From positions 1,550,001 to 1,614,000 of the forward strand of contig MU271147.1 in NCBI GenBank assembly GCA_021432605.1: a DNA stretch of 64,000 nt. Direction: 5' to 3'. This DNA is from Coniochaeta sp. PMI_546. Taxonomy: Eukaryota > Ascomycota > Sordariomycetes > Coniochaetales > Coniochaetaceae. The notes under the pieces were generated by a model. That model had not been told where the DNA came from. It did no database searches and saw only the letters and a list, made by a program, of their open reading frames with translations. The translations under genes were made by a program, and so were the position numbers. Numbering within the stretch: position 1 is the stretch's first letter; the number at the start of each line of letters is the position of its first letter. Below, piece after piece: positions 31,721 through 43,787 of the stretch.

Positions 31721-34700
31721 TCACGGATTCGTGTCGATACTCTTCTTCGAAAAGGCAGAGAGACCCCGCTTCCGTACCGTGTTCAAGTTGAAGCGCCGTT
31801 GAGTTGGCGAACCGGGCTGGACGGATTGAGAGTGGCCGTGACGAGACGCGGAATGAGATGATTCGATCCTACTAAGCCGCGCTGCCGAGGTGAAATCGTT
31901 ACTAGCCTCGAAGCTGGGCCGGACACGATCCATTGACGCCCGTATTCTATCGTACGACGGTCTGGGTCGGTCTATCGACGGTCGCGGCATCCCGATCTCG
32001 TGGCTCAGCTCCTGTGTCAGTTCCCGTGACAAGTGCCGGTCGTGGTTGGTGTAGTTGGTCCCATCGCTGCCGTTCTGGGTGTGAGTAGCGACGGATGGTG
32101 GGTAGATGGGCCGTCTATCCTCGTCTACGCTAGCAAACTTGGCGTGCTTTGACTTGCGAGCTGAGGAGTCTGACGAGCCGGTGTCGGTCCCTTTGAGGTC
32201 AGGTTCGTAGACCTCCTCCCTGGCAAGCGCTGCGGCTTCTTCAACCTTCTTGAACTTCCCCAGGGTGATCTGCTCCCGGATAATATCGACGTCGTACGGG
32301 AAGTATACTTTCTGAATCGACTTGACCACGAAGCGCGGTAAGATGCAGACACAGGGAGTAATCAGGAAGACGAGCCAGAAACTGAGTTGCCCGTAGATCT
32401 GGGGTGCCGCGCGGTACATGAACTCAGACGAGGTGAAAGACGTGTAGACGCCCGTCCAAAAGAAGACGAAAAGATCGCTGAGAACAACGACCAGTAGCAT
32501 GATCCAGTCCCACCTGTATGTGTTGATGAGAATGTACAAGTTGATCGTGATGATGGTAGGGTGGGCGATATAAGCGCCGAGCCGGAGTCTGTCCATCACA
32601 TCCAAGCCGTTCATTGAAACAAAGACAGAACCAGTAACGGCAAGGTACGGGATGTAGAAAGCCATGACTGATTGGTAGATGCCGTCCAGCATGTAGAGCC
32701 TAGTGAAGAAGTGTTTGTCAGTACTTGGCCGTCTCTAGGACAGGCCGCGGAATAGCTTACCAAAACTTGGTTTGACTCCACTCCAGCCTCTCAATGCCTC
32801 GGCGATAGAGTTGAGGGACAGCGAGTGAGACCGTGTCATTAACGTCCTGGTCAAGAACTCCCATGAGAATGACGGGCACCGATGTAAAGAACAGGTTGAA
32901 CATCAGAATGTACGTGTACTCGAAGATGTAGGTGATGTCGTAGTTGCAGTAAATCTGGTACCAGAAGATGCAGAAGGTCCACACCATGTTCTTGTAGAAG
33001 AAGTTGCTGATGGTTTCCGCGAGACGACGATACGACCAGCGCCCGTGAACGAGTACCAGCCTCTGCAAGAATCGAAACTGGCCAATGGCGTAATCAGAAG
33101 ACATGACGGCCTGACGGCCCTCAACACCAGCGATACCGACGCCTACATCTGCTTCCTGAATCATGGCGACATCGTTGGCTCCGTCGCCGACGGACAGGGT
33201 CATGACATCCAAGCCATTCTTGACCATTGAGACGACGGCAGCTTTCTGTGCGGGACTCACTCGACAGCACAGGACGGACTTGCACTGCTTACACAAGAGA
33301 AGGAACTTCTGCCTCAGCTCGTCGGAGAGAACCCATCGTAGGGTGAAGCCGTCAATGATCAGCGCGTGAGTCGGTGGAGGTGGCTCGTGGTCCTTCCGGG
33401 CATGCTTCAGTTCCTCGTCGCTTCCGCTCATGTTGAACGTGTGCAGCCACTTGTCCAGGTCGTCCTCGAGTAAGGAGAGATACTGGTCGTCTGGCGTATC
33501 CCCGCTTTCGTCTTCATCGGCCTGAAGCCGGATAAGTTCCATGTCATTGTTGAGGAGGTTGCAGGAGAAACCAATGTTGATCGCCGTCTCCACCTTGTCT
33601 CCGGTAAGCACCCACAACTTGATACCGGCATCACCAAGTAATTCAATCGTGTCTGGCACGCCATCCTGCAATCGGTCCTCGATCGCGGTACCACCAAGTA
33701 GGGTGAGCTCTTGCTCAATTCGATCGGCGACCTCCTCGAGTTTCTCCTCACGGCCATCCAACATAGTCGCCGCAAGGTCATGATCGTTTCGCCACTCGAT
33801 GTATTCCTTTTCATCCAGAACCCTCATAGCAATGCAGAGTGTTCGGAGACCTTCGCGAGCGAACATCTCAAGGTGCTCGGCCGTCTGCCTGCGCAGCTCT
33901 TGCTGTTCTCCCCGCTTCAGGCGCGAGTAGATAACGCTGTCGGCGCCTTTGCAGTAGAGCACAATCTTGCCATCAGGCATCTTGACGATGGCGCTCATCC
34001 TCTTCCTGCTGGAGTTAAACTCGATGGTATTCAGGATGGGGTAGTGCCTTTCTTCGCCCATGACATTCAGGTTGATGCCGTCGCTCGTCTTTCCAAGAAC
34101 TGTGAAACCCATATCACGAGCTGTCGCAACAAGGGCGGCCTCGTCGGGAGACTGGGCCTTGAAAACCATCTTTGGCGGGTCACCGGGTTGCTTCTCTGCT
34201 ATGACTGTGTGGCAGAGCGCGAGGGCAAGCATAAAGTCCTGGTTGGCTCGTTGCTGCTCAGGCCCGTGCTTTCCGGCCAGATCATCAACGAAATCAGGGG
34301 CGATGAAAGTCAAATCTTCATCGTGCAGGAAGGGGTTGGCGTGTAACTCCCTCAGACCTGCGAGGGCCCGGGTTTTGGCATCCTCAATCTCGGCCCTGAT
34401 CTTCTCAGCTTCTCCCTCCACATTGATACCTAGTCTTTTTTGCATGCCAGCCATGGCCTCGGTGTAAGCTTCGCCGTACGGCTGGCCATTGATTGTGGCT
34501 TTCTTGAACTCCATCACGTTCTGCGTCAGCGTGCCAGTCTTGTCCGAAAAGATGTACTCAATTTGCCCAACATCATCCGAGATGTTCCAGGATTTTGGAA
34601 TACACGGCTGATCGTTCGGCTCGTAGTACATCAGGGCATCGCTATAGATGAAGCCGGCTTGAAGGGTACGGACAATTTCGAGAGAGATGTAGAGCGAGAT

Positions 34701-36500
34701 AGGAACCAAGTTCTGGAAGACGATGAGTGCAGCCCAAAACGTTATGAATCCAGAGAGTGCAGGAGTCCCTCCAATGGAGCCAAAGTCGAAATAGGCGAGT
34801 GAAGCATCGGTTTTGCCCCAAGCAACGCCAGAAGCGATACCCGCAATCAGGCACATGATCAGAAGGATCCCGAAGTTGCAGATGACAGTGTAATTCATCT
34901 CTCGCGCAATTCGTGCACGCTTGCTCGGGGTGATCCCGGCGTTCATCATGATCTTTGTGTCGTGGCCAGTAAACAGCACTATGCCGAGGGCCCAGTCGGT
35001 GTTTCGGAGGTTGCAGCCACGAAGCAAGAGGTTATCAATAGTGACAGGTTCGGACATTTGTCTGGGTTCACCGTTGGGGTCGTTTGCCACCTTCTGCTGC
35101 CACTTGATCGCTCCGTTGTACTTGTAAAGATTGGGTTGGGGTGCTTCGCTCTCGATGTAGAACTGGGCACGGGCGCAATCCCTTGCATGTTTGATGGCTC
35201 TACTGCAGCGAAGAGCAGACCTGACCTTCAAGTTTGTCTCACCGTCCAAGTTCTTGGTCTCCACATAGCATGCCCCGTCGGGATCCGAGGTAGACAAGAC
35301 GAGCATATCCGCAGGGATCTCATCATCGCTGTAGAGTCTGACAAAATCACCGACTTGCAAATCCTTCCAAGCATCGCGATGGAAGCGAGCGGTGCTAGAC
35401 GGTTCGATATCGTGGTTGATGACGTCGCCCTTGAGGACTTCAAGCTGACCCTCTGGTCCGTGGAAAGAGTACGAGGTCGTCGGGCGATCTTCCTCCGGTG
35501 GTTCGAGACGACTGTCGCGTGGGAGCGGTGACGGAACGGGAGTCATCTGGATGTCCTCGTGAGCCGACATAAAGGAGTGTCTCGTCGAGCGCGGGGAGGC
35601 TATGGACTCGTGACGAGTAATTCTCGTTTCGATGGATGTTCGAGCACTATGCTCCTCCAGAGACTTCTGCTTTGCATCGTTCTTTTTCCAGAGTCCCTGA
35701 ATAGAATGCCAGATGGCACCGAAGAACTTCGACGTTGCCTTCTTGAACTTCCTCCAGTTCGACACGTTGTCCTCCCGTACATTGACATTTTGCCAGCCAC
35801 GGAGACGGTGGACCGGCGCATTGTTGAGCTCGTTGTCGAGAACGGTTCTCCGGTAGTCTTCGACAGCGTCTTTGATCGCGGTGACTGTGATAATGAAGAT
35901 CAGAGGGACCGCATTCAAGCCTGGGTTTACACCGCCGAATATAGGGAAGATCTAGAGGCCTAGTAAGCATCTGCCCTGCATTGGTGCGAAGGGTGTAGTT
36001 CGCATATGGTGTTAAGCACGCAAGTCATTCCAGGAGTGACTTACAACTAGGATAACGAGGAAGAGGAAGAATATATTGGCTATGTTGTGGAACTGAAACC
36101 ACAAATTTTTCGGTATGAAGGAGAGCGGAGTGTACTTCGCCGTCCGGATCTTGTTCCTTGCAAACTGTTGTATAGGGTTTCCTTCTTCGTCCTTCAGATC
36201 GTCCGGCAAGGGGAGGTTGAAGTAGAGTTGCCTCGGTCCAGCGCCATCGTCATCTTCGGGTGAGTTCCCTGCTTGATCTGTGGTATCTTGTCGCAAGGTC
36301 TCGGACCCGGCTGACGCCCTCTTTTTCTCCTCGGATGTGCGAATTCGAGCTTTCCGAGCCACGAGCGAGAGGCGTTTGAGGCCGCTGCTCCTGACAGTCA
36401 ACTTCCGCGTGGCCCATCTCGATCTTTTCGTTTGTGTGATGGCGAGTGGTGCTCCGATTTCTGCAGCCTCCGCGCCGTCGGGCCCGTCCTTCGGAGACAT
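31721..36500 (-). CDS. dnf1: P4-type phospholipid-transporting ATPase, Dnf1/Dnf2 type
   Basis: Flippase that moves phospholipids from the outer to the cytosolic leaflet at the plasma membrane and in endosomal traffic. Three exons, 36500-36045, 35951-32761 and 32699-31721, give 1541 residues, near yeast Dnf1. A basic and acidic N-tail precedes FNLPLPDDLKDEEGN and the first membrane pair. GDFVRLYSDDEIPADM, LDGETNLK (actuator), PISL in the fourth membrane segment, DKTGTLTQN (phosphorylation Asp near residue 620), TGDKVETAINIG and GDGANDVAMIQ follow, then the last membrane segments. The C-tail is Ser/Arg-rich, with MPRPSIDRPRPSYDR repeats. GWQNVNVRED after the first pair favours the Dnf1 rather than the Drs2 class. 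Flippases of this kind normally need a Cdc50/Lem3 subunit, not present in this window. Confidence 0.95.
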
Positions 36501-37653
36501 TATGGAGATGCAGGAGAAGTTGCGGGCAGCGCCCGGTCAACCACGTCGGTCGCCAGGCTTGAGCTAGGTCAGGAGTTATATATCGATGTATTGGTATCGG
36601 CGGAGTTGCTTTCTCTGCTGTTGATCACGATCCACCGGGGTAGATGGACCCCTTTCTTCGCGATTGGGGGATCAAAAGGCTGCGTGAAGACCAAGCCTTA
36701 CGTTAGGTGCAGCTTATTGAAAGCGAATTAGAGTAGAGGGACCGTAAAGTCGTCCGAGAAACCAGGACGGCGTGACCTTCTTTCTCTGATTCTGGCCCCA
36801 GGCGACGGCGAAAACAGGTGCCAGATGCGCGAAGGGATGAGATTTGGCGGTTCTGCTGTCGTGGCCGGGAAAATTGGGCGGACTTGGTTGCTGACAGCAA
36901 GCCAAAAAGGAAGGAACGAAAGGGAGGGGATTTTGCTTGGTAAGTCACAAATTCCGGCTTATCCGGGGTTTGCAGAGAGCGAGGTATGCGAAGGGGACCA
37001 GCGCGGGTCGCCAATTAAAACAGTGTCCAACCCTGTTGAGGATTGTAAAATGCAACTACTCAACTTACAAGTAGGTACACGTGTAAGTAGTGTACCTTAC
37101 CGAGACTGAGAAATCCCCTTCGCCTCCCAAAGGCATGGCGTGCGATGCAACTTACGAACAAACGTTCATCGAAAAATCGACACAGTAAGGTAGGCAAGGC
37201 ATCCACAAATTACCCATGAATCGCAAAGTTAGATCTCCCAGGTTCTACTGAAGCTTAAAGGAGCCAACCGTGGATTTAAGAAAAAGTGCCAACAACGGCG
37301 AGAAACCGGGGATAGCGGGGATTGCCTTGTATTCACACCCGTGACGGACTTGCCCCGAGTCGGTCATGAGTCGGACACATCTCGCCCTGATGGAAGGTAC
37401 CTTACTTAACACTACCTACTAATCTTGAATATTGGTTGCCTTCCGCCGTCTGTCAATCGGGCGGTTACGGAGGCTGGCCGAAGTGCGCTTCTTGACTTTG
37501 GCAGACACTCTTTAGCCAATCCTGAGCCAATCCGAAAAGGTCGGCACGCATCACTGCCTCCATCAGCTTACTGTTGCGTAGTGGCGGTTCAAGCCTCCTT
37601 CGACCGCGTTTCCCGATCCATCAGGATTACAATTAGTCGTACAGCTGAACCCC

Positions 37654-37677
37654 CATCATCATCATCATCGTCGTCGT
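37654..37677. repeat. Trinucleotide microsatellite (CAT)5(CGT)3
   Basis: Five CAT units run directly into three CGT units in non-coding DNA upstream of the flippase gene. Confidence 0.9.
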
Positions 37678-38147
37678 CACCGCCATCACTATCGCAAATA
37701 CATGACAGAGCCTTCGCTGACACAGGAATATATCGCCATCAAAGTTTACCCATGGTGTGGATCAAGATCGTGGTTCCACCTTGGCGGCTGAGTTGAAGAC
37801 CCCGATTTCAGGGACGGTTACTATGTACCTACCTAGACTCAATGTACACAGCTTCTCTCGGGGTTTGCGGACTCTGCGGAAGGTCCGCCGCCGAAAAGTT
37901 TGGCCCACCCACCAATTCTGTCGCGTCTACCTCACATTTCAATTGCGCGCCTTGACGCGAATTGAATTTACTGGATTCCGCTGTATTGGTTGGATTAACT
38001 CTATGCAAGTGCAATGCTTTGACTTCAAAGATGCAGCAAGGTGTTAGACATAAGTGTACACGTGTATATAAACATAGGTAGATAACGGAATCCTTGTTGG
38101 TCTTCGATTTTCCCAATCGCAGATCTTATCTGAGCTTCCAAATTGTT

Positions 38148-38456
38148 TTAGGCAAGCGAAACAGGTTCAAGTTGTGACATCAATGACGACGGTCCGGGAT
38201 TATTGCTCGTCGCCTGGTAAGGTGTAACCCCCTTAGCCAGTTTCCGCCCCTCCTTCCCTCCCGTCTTAATCTCCACACCAGCTCCGCCGTGCGTCACGGC
38301 GTTGTCAGCGTAGTCGCGTTTCGCGAGGTTGACAGAATACTTGAAACATTCTTGCATCACGGGCAGCCTGCCATAGTATGCCCTCAAGCCCTCAACCCGC
38401 TCTCTTTCACTGCCATAGATCGAGGAGTCTGAGCTAACATCTGCAAATACCTGCAC
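38148..38456 (-). CDS. Weak candidate ORF, unrecognised
   Basis: A 102-codon frame that I do not recognise. Its middle part (EGLRAYYGRLPVMQECFKYS, then AKRDYADNAVTHGGAG) looks protein-like and codon-biased, but the start sits inside a GTATTTGCAG stretch that could itself be an intron start. It may be the last exon of a small gene, a decayed fragment, or chance. No partner exon was identified on the minus strand upstream. Confidence 0.2.
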   Translation of the reverse strand: MQVFADVSSDSSIYGSERERVEGLRAYYGRLPVMQECFKYSVNLAKRDYADNAVTHGGAGVEIKTGGKEGRKLAKGVTPYQATSNNPGPSSLMSQLEPVSLA

Positions 38457-39952
38457 GTCGCGGAGCTTTTAACCGCCTGACAGGCTCTACGTGTATGGAG
38501 GTCCTTGCGCTTTGGGTCCGGGCCCATGCGAAGTTACGAAACTGTCGAAACATCAGGGGTCTGCAGCCCGTTGGTCTGTGCTCATCCATTGTTCTCCTCG
38601 TCTCTGTTCGTGAGTGTACTATACTGTGTCTCGCTCGACGTCGTTCTAGATTCGTCGCATACCCGTAGCTGACGTTCGTCGGTTGCGATTGCGACTGGAG
38701 ATACCATTCCCGTTGCAGCCCTTGAACTCTGTCAACCGCCCGGACGGGTACTTGCGTAATGACGTGTAATCAAAGATCCAGGAACAGCCGGCTGTGAAAC
38801 TTATGCATTGACTCGGATCTCACAATCAGACTGGCTGGCGTCTCCCGAACTCCTGGCACAAGCGACGGATCGACCAACCGTGTTGCGTTTACTTGCCAGG
38901 TTGGATTGAGTTTGTTCTGAGCCCAGGAGGGATTACACTAAAGCATATGCGACGCTGCTTACGGATTCAGGTAACGAGCAATGGTGTACCTTACAGATCA
39001 AAGATTGTGAATACATCGGGACGTCCACCGCCCGAGGCTTGCGACAGCCAAACACAACTGGGTCGCGTATGATTGGTGATTCTAGCTTCTTGGTATTCCA
39101 CTATGATAACTCTCCCTTCGCTTACGATATCGTAGCCGGCCTTTCGGCGGTCCAATGCACATTCAACCCGGCGAGATGTTACCAACGCCAGAGCACCGCT
39201 GGGGACGATGGTTTCTAGTCTTGAGCGTCACGAAAGATGCCGAACCTACTAGCTTGGGCAGCCAGACGCAGGGGCCAAATGCGTGTTAATTTATTGAATG
39301 CGGGAGACTTAAATGGGCCTTTTCTCAAACTTCGGTGGCGTAAATAGCCATGGCTACGAAGCATCCTGTTTAACGCGCTGAGTTTCAACCTACTGGGCGC
39401 AACTATCAAATGGCACAAGGACAGGATTGTGACTATCTTCCCTGAAGCTTTTAAGCCCAAGTTGAGCGAGAAGAGCTGACCTAAGTCGGCGACTACCGTC
39501 GTCTAGAGACACAGACAATAAAGCGTCCGCTCATTGTCCCGTGGGGAGGTTGCTGGCAGAGGTGTTGACTGCTCTAGACGAAACAGCCGTCCAATGCAGC
39601 TTCCTTGCGCAAGCCTTGTCGATATCTGGGACTCAGCTGTTGCAGATAATGGGCGTCGTCGTCGGCGAGGCGGTTTTCTCTATGAAAACGGTATGCCTGC
39701 TTGACGAGATACACACCGACGGTCCGGAACAATCGAGTCCTTAGGGAGACAACCCACGCCGACCTCGACCTGCGGCCAAGGCTCTTCCATCCTCACCCCT
39801 GACTCGCCCCTGTTCCCTCGCTACACGCGAGGTCATCTCATGGCAATTGCGCGCTCGATCAACGACGCTGGCACCCTACTGGCCCTCCGCTGGACAGGCA
39901 TTCTTGGAAGACACATCAATGAGTATGAAAGCCCCTTGCGATCACTCGCCGC

Positions 39953-40171
39953 TCAACATTTGGCACCGTAGAGAACCTCCCATATCAGCTTGATGGCATC
40001 GGCAGTGTGCCTCTTGAAGCCCCCGTCCGGTAGCGCTTCGCGAATGACGTCGAGATGCATGAGAAGGCTCTGTATCTTAGGGAGCTGAACCTTTGAGTGT
40101 TCGGAGGCAGTATTCTGGTCGCCCTCCGACAGCTTCCCGTGGCCGACCGCAAAATAGATACCTTTATCCAC
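39953..40171 (-). pseudogene. Possible coding fragment beside tRNA-Asp
   Basis: A 72-codon minus-strand frame ending YGAKC and containing KIQSLLMHLDVIREALPDGG followed by FKRHTADAIKLIWEVL. The C-terminal half reads like a genuine helical protein tail, but I cannot name the family, and no upstream exon is possible without crossing the tRNA gene about 100 nt away. It is most simply the 3' remnant of a gene broken near the tRNA locus. Chance remains possible. Confidence 0.3.
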
Positions 40172-40269
40172 TCATCTGTGCCACCACGAGTCATGCTATA
40201 TATGTCTCCCACAGCCCGACCCCTGCCATCAGCGACTCACGGCTACGACAGGTGCTCAACGCCTGTAAA

Positions 40270-40363
40270 TCTTCCGTAGTATAGTGGTTAGTATATGAGC
40301 TTGTCATCCGCCCTCCGGCAGTAGCAATCGCTCGGGACCCGGGTTCAATTCCCGGCGGGAGAG
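40270..40363 (+). tRNA. tRNA-Asp (GTC) with 22-nt intron
   Basis: Cloverleaf read directly. Acceptor strands TCTTCCG (40270-40276) and CGGGAGA (40356-40362) pair with one G-T. The D-arm is TAGTATAGTGGTTAGTAT. The anticodon stem is TGAGC/GCTCG, with loop TTGTCA and anticodon GTC at 40303-40305. The T-arm is CCGGG-TTCAATT-CCCGG, and the discriminator base is G. An intron of about 22 nt (40307-40328) interrupts the anticodon loop one base after position 37, the canonical site, leaving a 72-nt mature tRNA before CCA addition. A T6 run at 40393-40398 can terminate RNA polymerase III. Confidence 0.95.
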
Positions 40364-40970
40364 TCCGCCATTGCATTCAATGCAACATTTACTTTTTTCT
40401 TAGTTTGTGACCAAGATGTATTGGAAGCGAGCTAGGGTTTGTTGTTGAAGGATGGTCGGTTGATGTTGTCGTCGTACTCGGCGGACGAGCAATGGAGAGC
40501 TGCAGAGGACGGAGCTTCTTGCGTTGCTGCGCCCTGAGTTCGATATCGATGCTAGATAGAATCTAAGATTTGAAGCAACGAGGTCGTAACAGACCCAAAT
40601 TTTCACGTTATTGAAATCGGACATTCTGATGACTGGCTCTTGTCGGTTTCTTTCGATGCTCTGTCCTCTGTTGGGATGTTGTTTGAATCCAAAGCGAGAT
40701 GGAGTAGATCATCACAGAATAGGGGTATGTCCATATCAGGCACGTACAGCAGGGAAAACTCATCATGACCACACGCCCAGATCTCAAGACACTGGCTTCC
40801 TAAGACAATTTGCAATGGTTTGCGCCTTTGTATCCCAGGCAGCAGTTGAACGCCAGTCCATGGCCCCCATGTCCGAGACGCCACTTACAACATCTATGAT
40901 AGCGATGCAAATGCGAGAGTACAATTATTGTGTATGCTTGTCCGTGCGTAATATAGCCTCTACCTCATAG
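40364..40970. other. Intergenic between tRNA-Asp and NIPA-like gene
   Basis: About 600 nt with no coding signal beyond short overlapping frames. It should contain the 3' untranslated region of the transporter gene on the minus strand and the T-rich tRNA terminator at its left end. Confidence 0.5.
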
Positions 40971-42867
40971 TCAGCCAGGCGCATCCTCGCCCCTGTCAGG
41001 TCTACTTTCCCCTTGGTTGCCTCCACTTCCAGAGGACGGCAACCGACGGTGGGTCCCTTCTGACAACAGCGGCCTCTTTGGCAGAGCGTCGACATCCTCA
41101 ACCAAGACGTCCTCGTCGCGGTACGGACCGGTCGACCATTGCCCCTGTCCCGGGCCGTGCTCCGGGTCCACTGCCTTCCCTTTCCTCTTCATGTTCTGCC
41201 ACCACCGGAACCGCCATAACCCTCCCAGCGCATCCGGCAACGCGCCTCCACCGACAGAACTGGTCCTCTTCGCCGTCTTCCGTGCGGTGAAGCCGGGGAA
41301 ACCGGTAGATTTCCGTCGCCGGCGGAATGCAGACCTGCGTGCCCCGGCTGTGGCGAGGTCAGAGCTGGCTCCGGCTATCCCAGAAACGGTAAGTGTGCCA
41401 GGTGGTCCGGTGACACGTCTGCCAGAGAGCAAGGGAGGAAAGGCGGTAGTTGGGGAGCCATTGTTCTGGATCCTCGGAAGGGTACTGGATCGTCTCCTAT
41501 GCATGCTCGGTAAAAGAGGCGACTCTGGAGTGTCTCTGTCTTCCAGCTCACCCCAGATTTCAGCCGTCTCAGCCAGCGACCACCTCGACGCGTTTGCCTT
41601 CACGGATATCGCAGTGGATTTCTTCCTCAGTGGCCCAAATGGGGGCCTTTCTTCCTCAGCCACGTCTCCGTTGGGTATCGGAGTGGGCGGTCCGAATGTG
41701 TTGTACGAGTACTGCCTTGGCCCCTGGCTATCGTCCTCGTCGTTTTCCATGTCGGAGGTCAAGAGCAGCTCTTCCTCGTCCTCCTCGCCCTCCGTGTCCT
41801 CCACCAGCCCGAGTCCGGGAGCGAGCGAGGACTGGCCAACACCTGGCGGATGTTGTTCGTCATTCAGACGCCACGAGAGAGCTAGGACTCCGGTGAGGAG
41901 AATGACTGTCCCCAGAGTAATGAGACATGCGTGAAGCGGTGTGATGAGATTAGTTTGGTCGAAGTAGATAAGGCCGTCCAGGATGGCGATTATGTTATAA
42001 ATGCAAAACACAAGGGGGTATAAAACAGAAGTCGAGACCAGCTTAAGGCCACGGTGGAGATAGTAAAGTTGGCTCAGGGCCAAAGTGACCAAGGCGATGA
42101 CCAGCATCCAAGATTGCCAGTGCACAAATTGGTTGTCTCTGTCTGCGATGGTCCTCAACAGCAGCTCGACCGCGGATTTCGCGACAAGCAGCGAGTGGGC
42201 AGACAGGATGCCGCTTATGCATCCGTAGGAGAGACCTCGGGCGAGGCGAAAGCGGGCGCTCTGTGCTGTCTTCTTGAAGTAACTTGTGAGGTCAGTCGCG
42301 AGGGCCATCGCTACAACCAGCACCGCCTGGAACGACATCCATAGCACGAACGGCCTCCGACCGAGGAGGTCCAGCAGCTCACTGAGTTTGTGCGAGGGCG
42401 ACGGAATAGCGCCGAATATCGCAATCAAAGCGGCACCGCTGCAGACAAGCAGCGTTCCCCATAGCGACCATCTCGTGAAGGGCTCGCCGAGTATCAGCGT
42501 CGCACATATCGAGTTGAACACCAGACCGGACGCTTGTAATGTGGAAAGGACGGGAAGCGGTAGCATAGATATCTGGATCGTGCTCCCTAGGACGTTGGCC
42601 AGAATGAACATGCCCATGCCAAGCTGCCATCTTCGCCGCCGATGTGGTGGTCTGCGGACATCGTGTGGGCTCTTCTCGTCTTCAAGGATGTGTGACTTGC
42701 GTTGTAGTGTGAGGCCAAGGCTCTGGACGCTCGTAGACAATAGTCCGACTATGATGCCTAGCTAAGAGCACGATGACACGTTAGCAAGATTCAGCGTTCA
42801 GGACGTAAGTGCGAAGCAAAAGACATACAGCAATGCTCGCGCCTGCAGATAAGTCACCAAGGCCCAT
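40971..42867 (-). CDS. NIPA-family (DUF803) magnesium transporter
   Basis: Integral membrane protein of the NIPA group, members of the drug/metabolite-transporter fold proposed to carry Mg2+. Two exons: a 39-nt first exon (42867-42829, encoding MGLGDLSAGASIA) and 42761-40971, total 609 residues. The core opens with GIIVGLLSTSVQSLGLTLQRKSH and has about nine hydrophobic segments up to WRLND (about residue 310). A roughly 300-residue cytosolic tail follows, with an acidic DTEGEEDEEELLL patch and Ser/Arg-rich stretches. The first exon is supported because it completes the first membrane helix; without it the helix would be cut. Fungal members are common in Pezizomycotina. Substrate assignment rests on the family only. 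Confidence 0.92.
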
Positions 42868-43787
42868 TGCGCCAGAGAAGCCGTGGTCATCTGGCGGAGC
42901 TTACAGATAGACGGGAGATCGCTGGTTTTTGCATATGTGTTTCTTGATCGGTTATGTCTGCGGAGTGGTAGGTCTCCAAGATGGGTTTATGTTTGCTGAA
43001 TAGTGTTGGTGCCGCGGCTGTTAAGTTCGAGAGGTGGTCGAAGGGTCGGGCTGCCAGAGATCGTCACTAATAATGACGCCGCCTCGGTACTTGGACGTCA
43101 CACGCGCCGCTCGTTAGGGAAGGCGTACACAGGCCTGGATCTTGAGCGCCGCACTTATTTTTGCAACGAAACGGGCGACGACCAGTCAGAGTAACACGGC
43201 CCAGTTTGAGCTGAATGTTGTTCGCATGGCTGCAACTGAGTCGTGTTATCCGAATCTGCTGAAACAACAAGATCTGATGTGGACTTCAGACTTCACGGGA
43301 CCAATGCAGGGTCTCGACCTGGAACTGTTGAGGTCCAACCAGATGACCACTCCTCCAGCTGCCAGCCGTTCGCGGTTGAGATCATATCAGCTGCGCAACT
43401 GCTGCCAGCTGCCAAAGACTTCTTATCGGAGCATCCAGTCTCATTGGTTCAGGCGGGGCACAGCTGCATCTGGTGGGGAGCTGCCTCGAGTGACGGCAGC
43501 GACCGTTGCAGTTGCCATTACCGGCTCCCAAAGCTGTGTTCCAACACATGCAACTGGATATCTCGAACGTCAACACTGATCCACCTTTCTCCGGGCCATC
43601 TCTGCTTTCACGTCCACTCGTAGCACATCTTCGTCCTCTCATTAACCTATTGTCATCATAGAGTCATTTGTCATAGAGCTCCAGTTACTCAGGCTGAACA
43701 GCTCCTCCTGATTGACCACCTCGGACAGTGCTTAACAGCCCCTAGAATTGCCTCACCATCTCGATAACCACATCAACCACCGCCAAG
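42868..43787. promoter_or_regulatory. Divergent promoter region of NIPA-like and vma4 genes
   Basis: 920 nt between two divergent start codons. A CA-rich, pyrimidine-rich leader (ACCACATCAACCACCGCCAAG) precedes the vma4 ATG, a common fungal start context. No known transcription-factor site is asserted. An open frame at 43142-43623 has no coding character. Confidence 0.5.

Larger units (their letters stand above)
36501..40269. other. 3.8-kb gene-poor region up to tRNA-Asp
   Basis: The first part is the flippase promoter and leader. No gene is firmly supported. It holds a CAT/CGT microsatellite (37654-37677) and several ACCTTACC-type motif copies near 37090, 37390 and 38985. Two minus-strand frames, 38148-38456 (102 codons) and 39953-40171 (72 codons), have plausible amino-acid composition and are listed separately as weak candidates. 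Confidence 0.45.

Noticed and set aside
41017-41934. 305-codon plus-strand frame opposite the NIPA-like gene
   Set aside because: Antisense of the low-complexity tail. Pro/Ser-rich composition follows from the complementary acidic and Arg/Ser codons.
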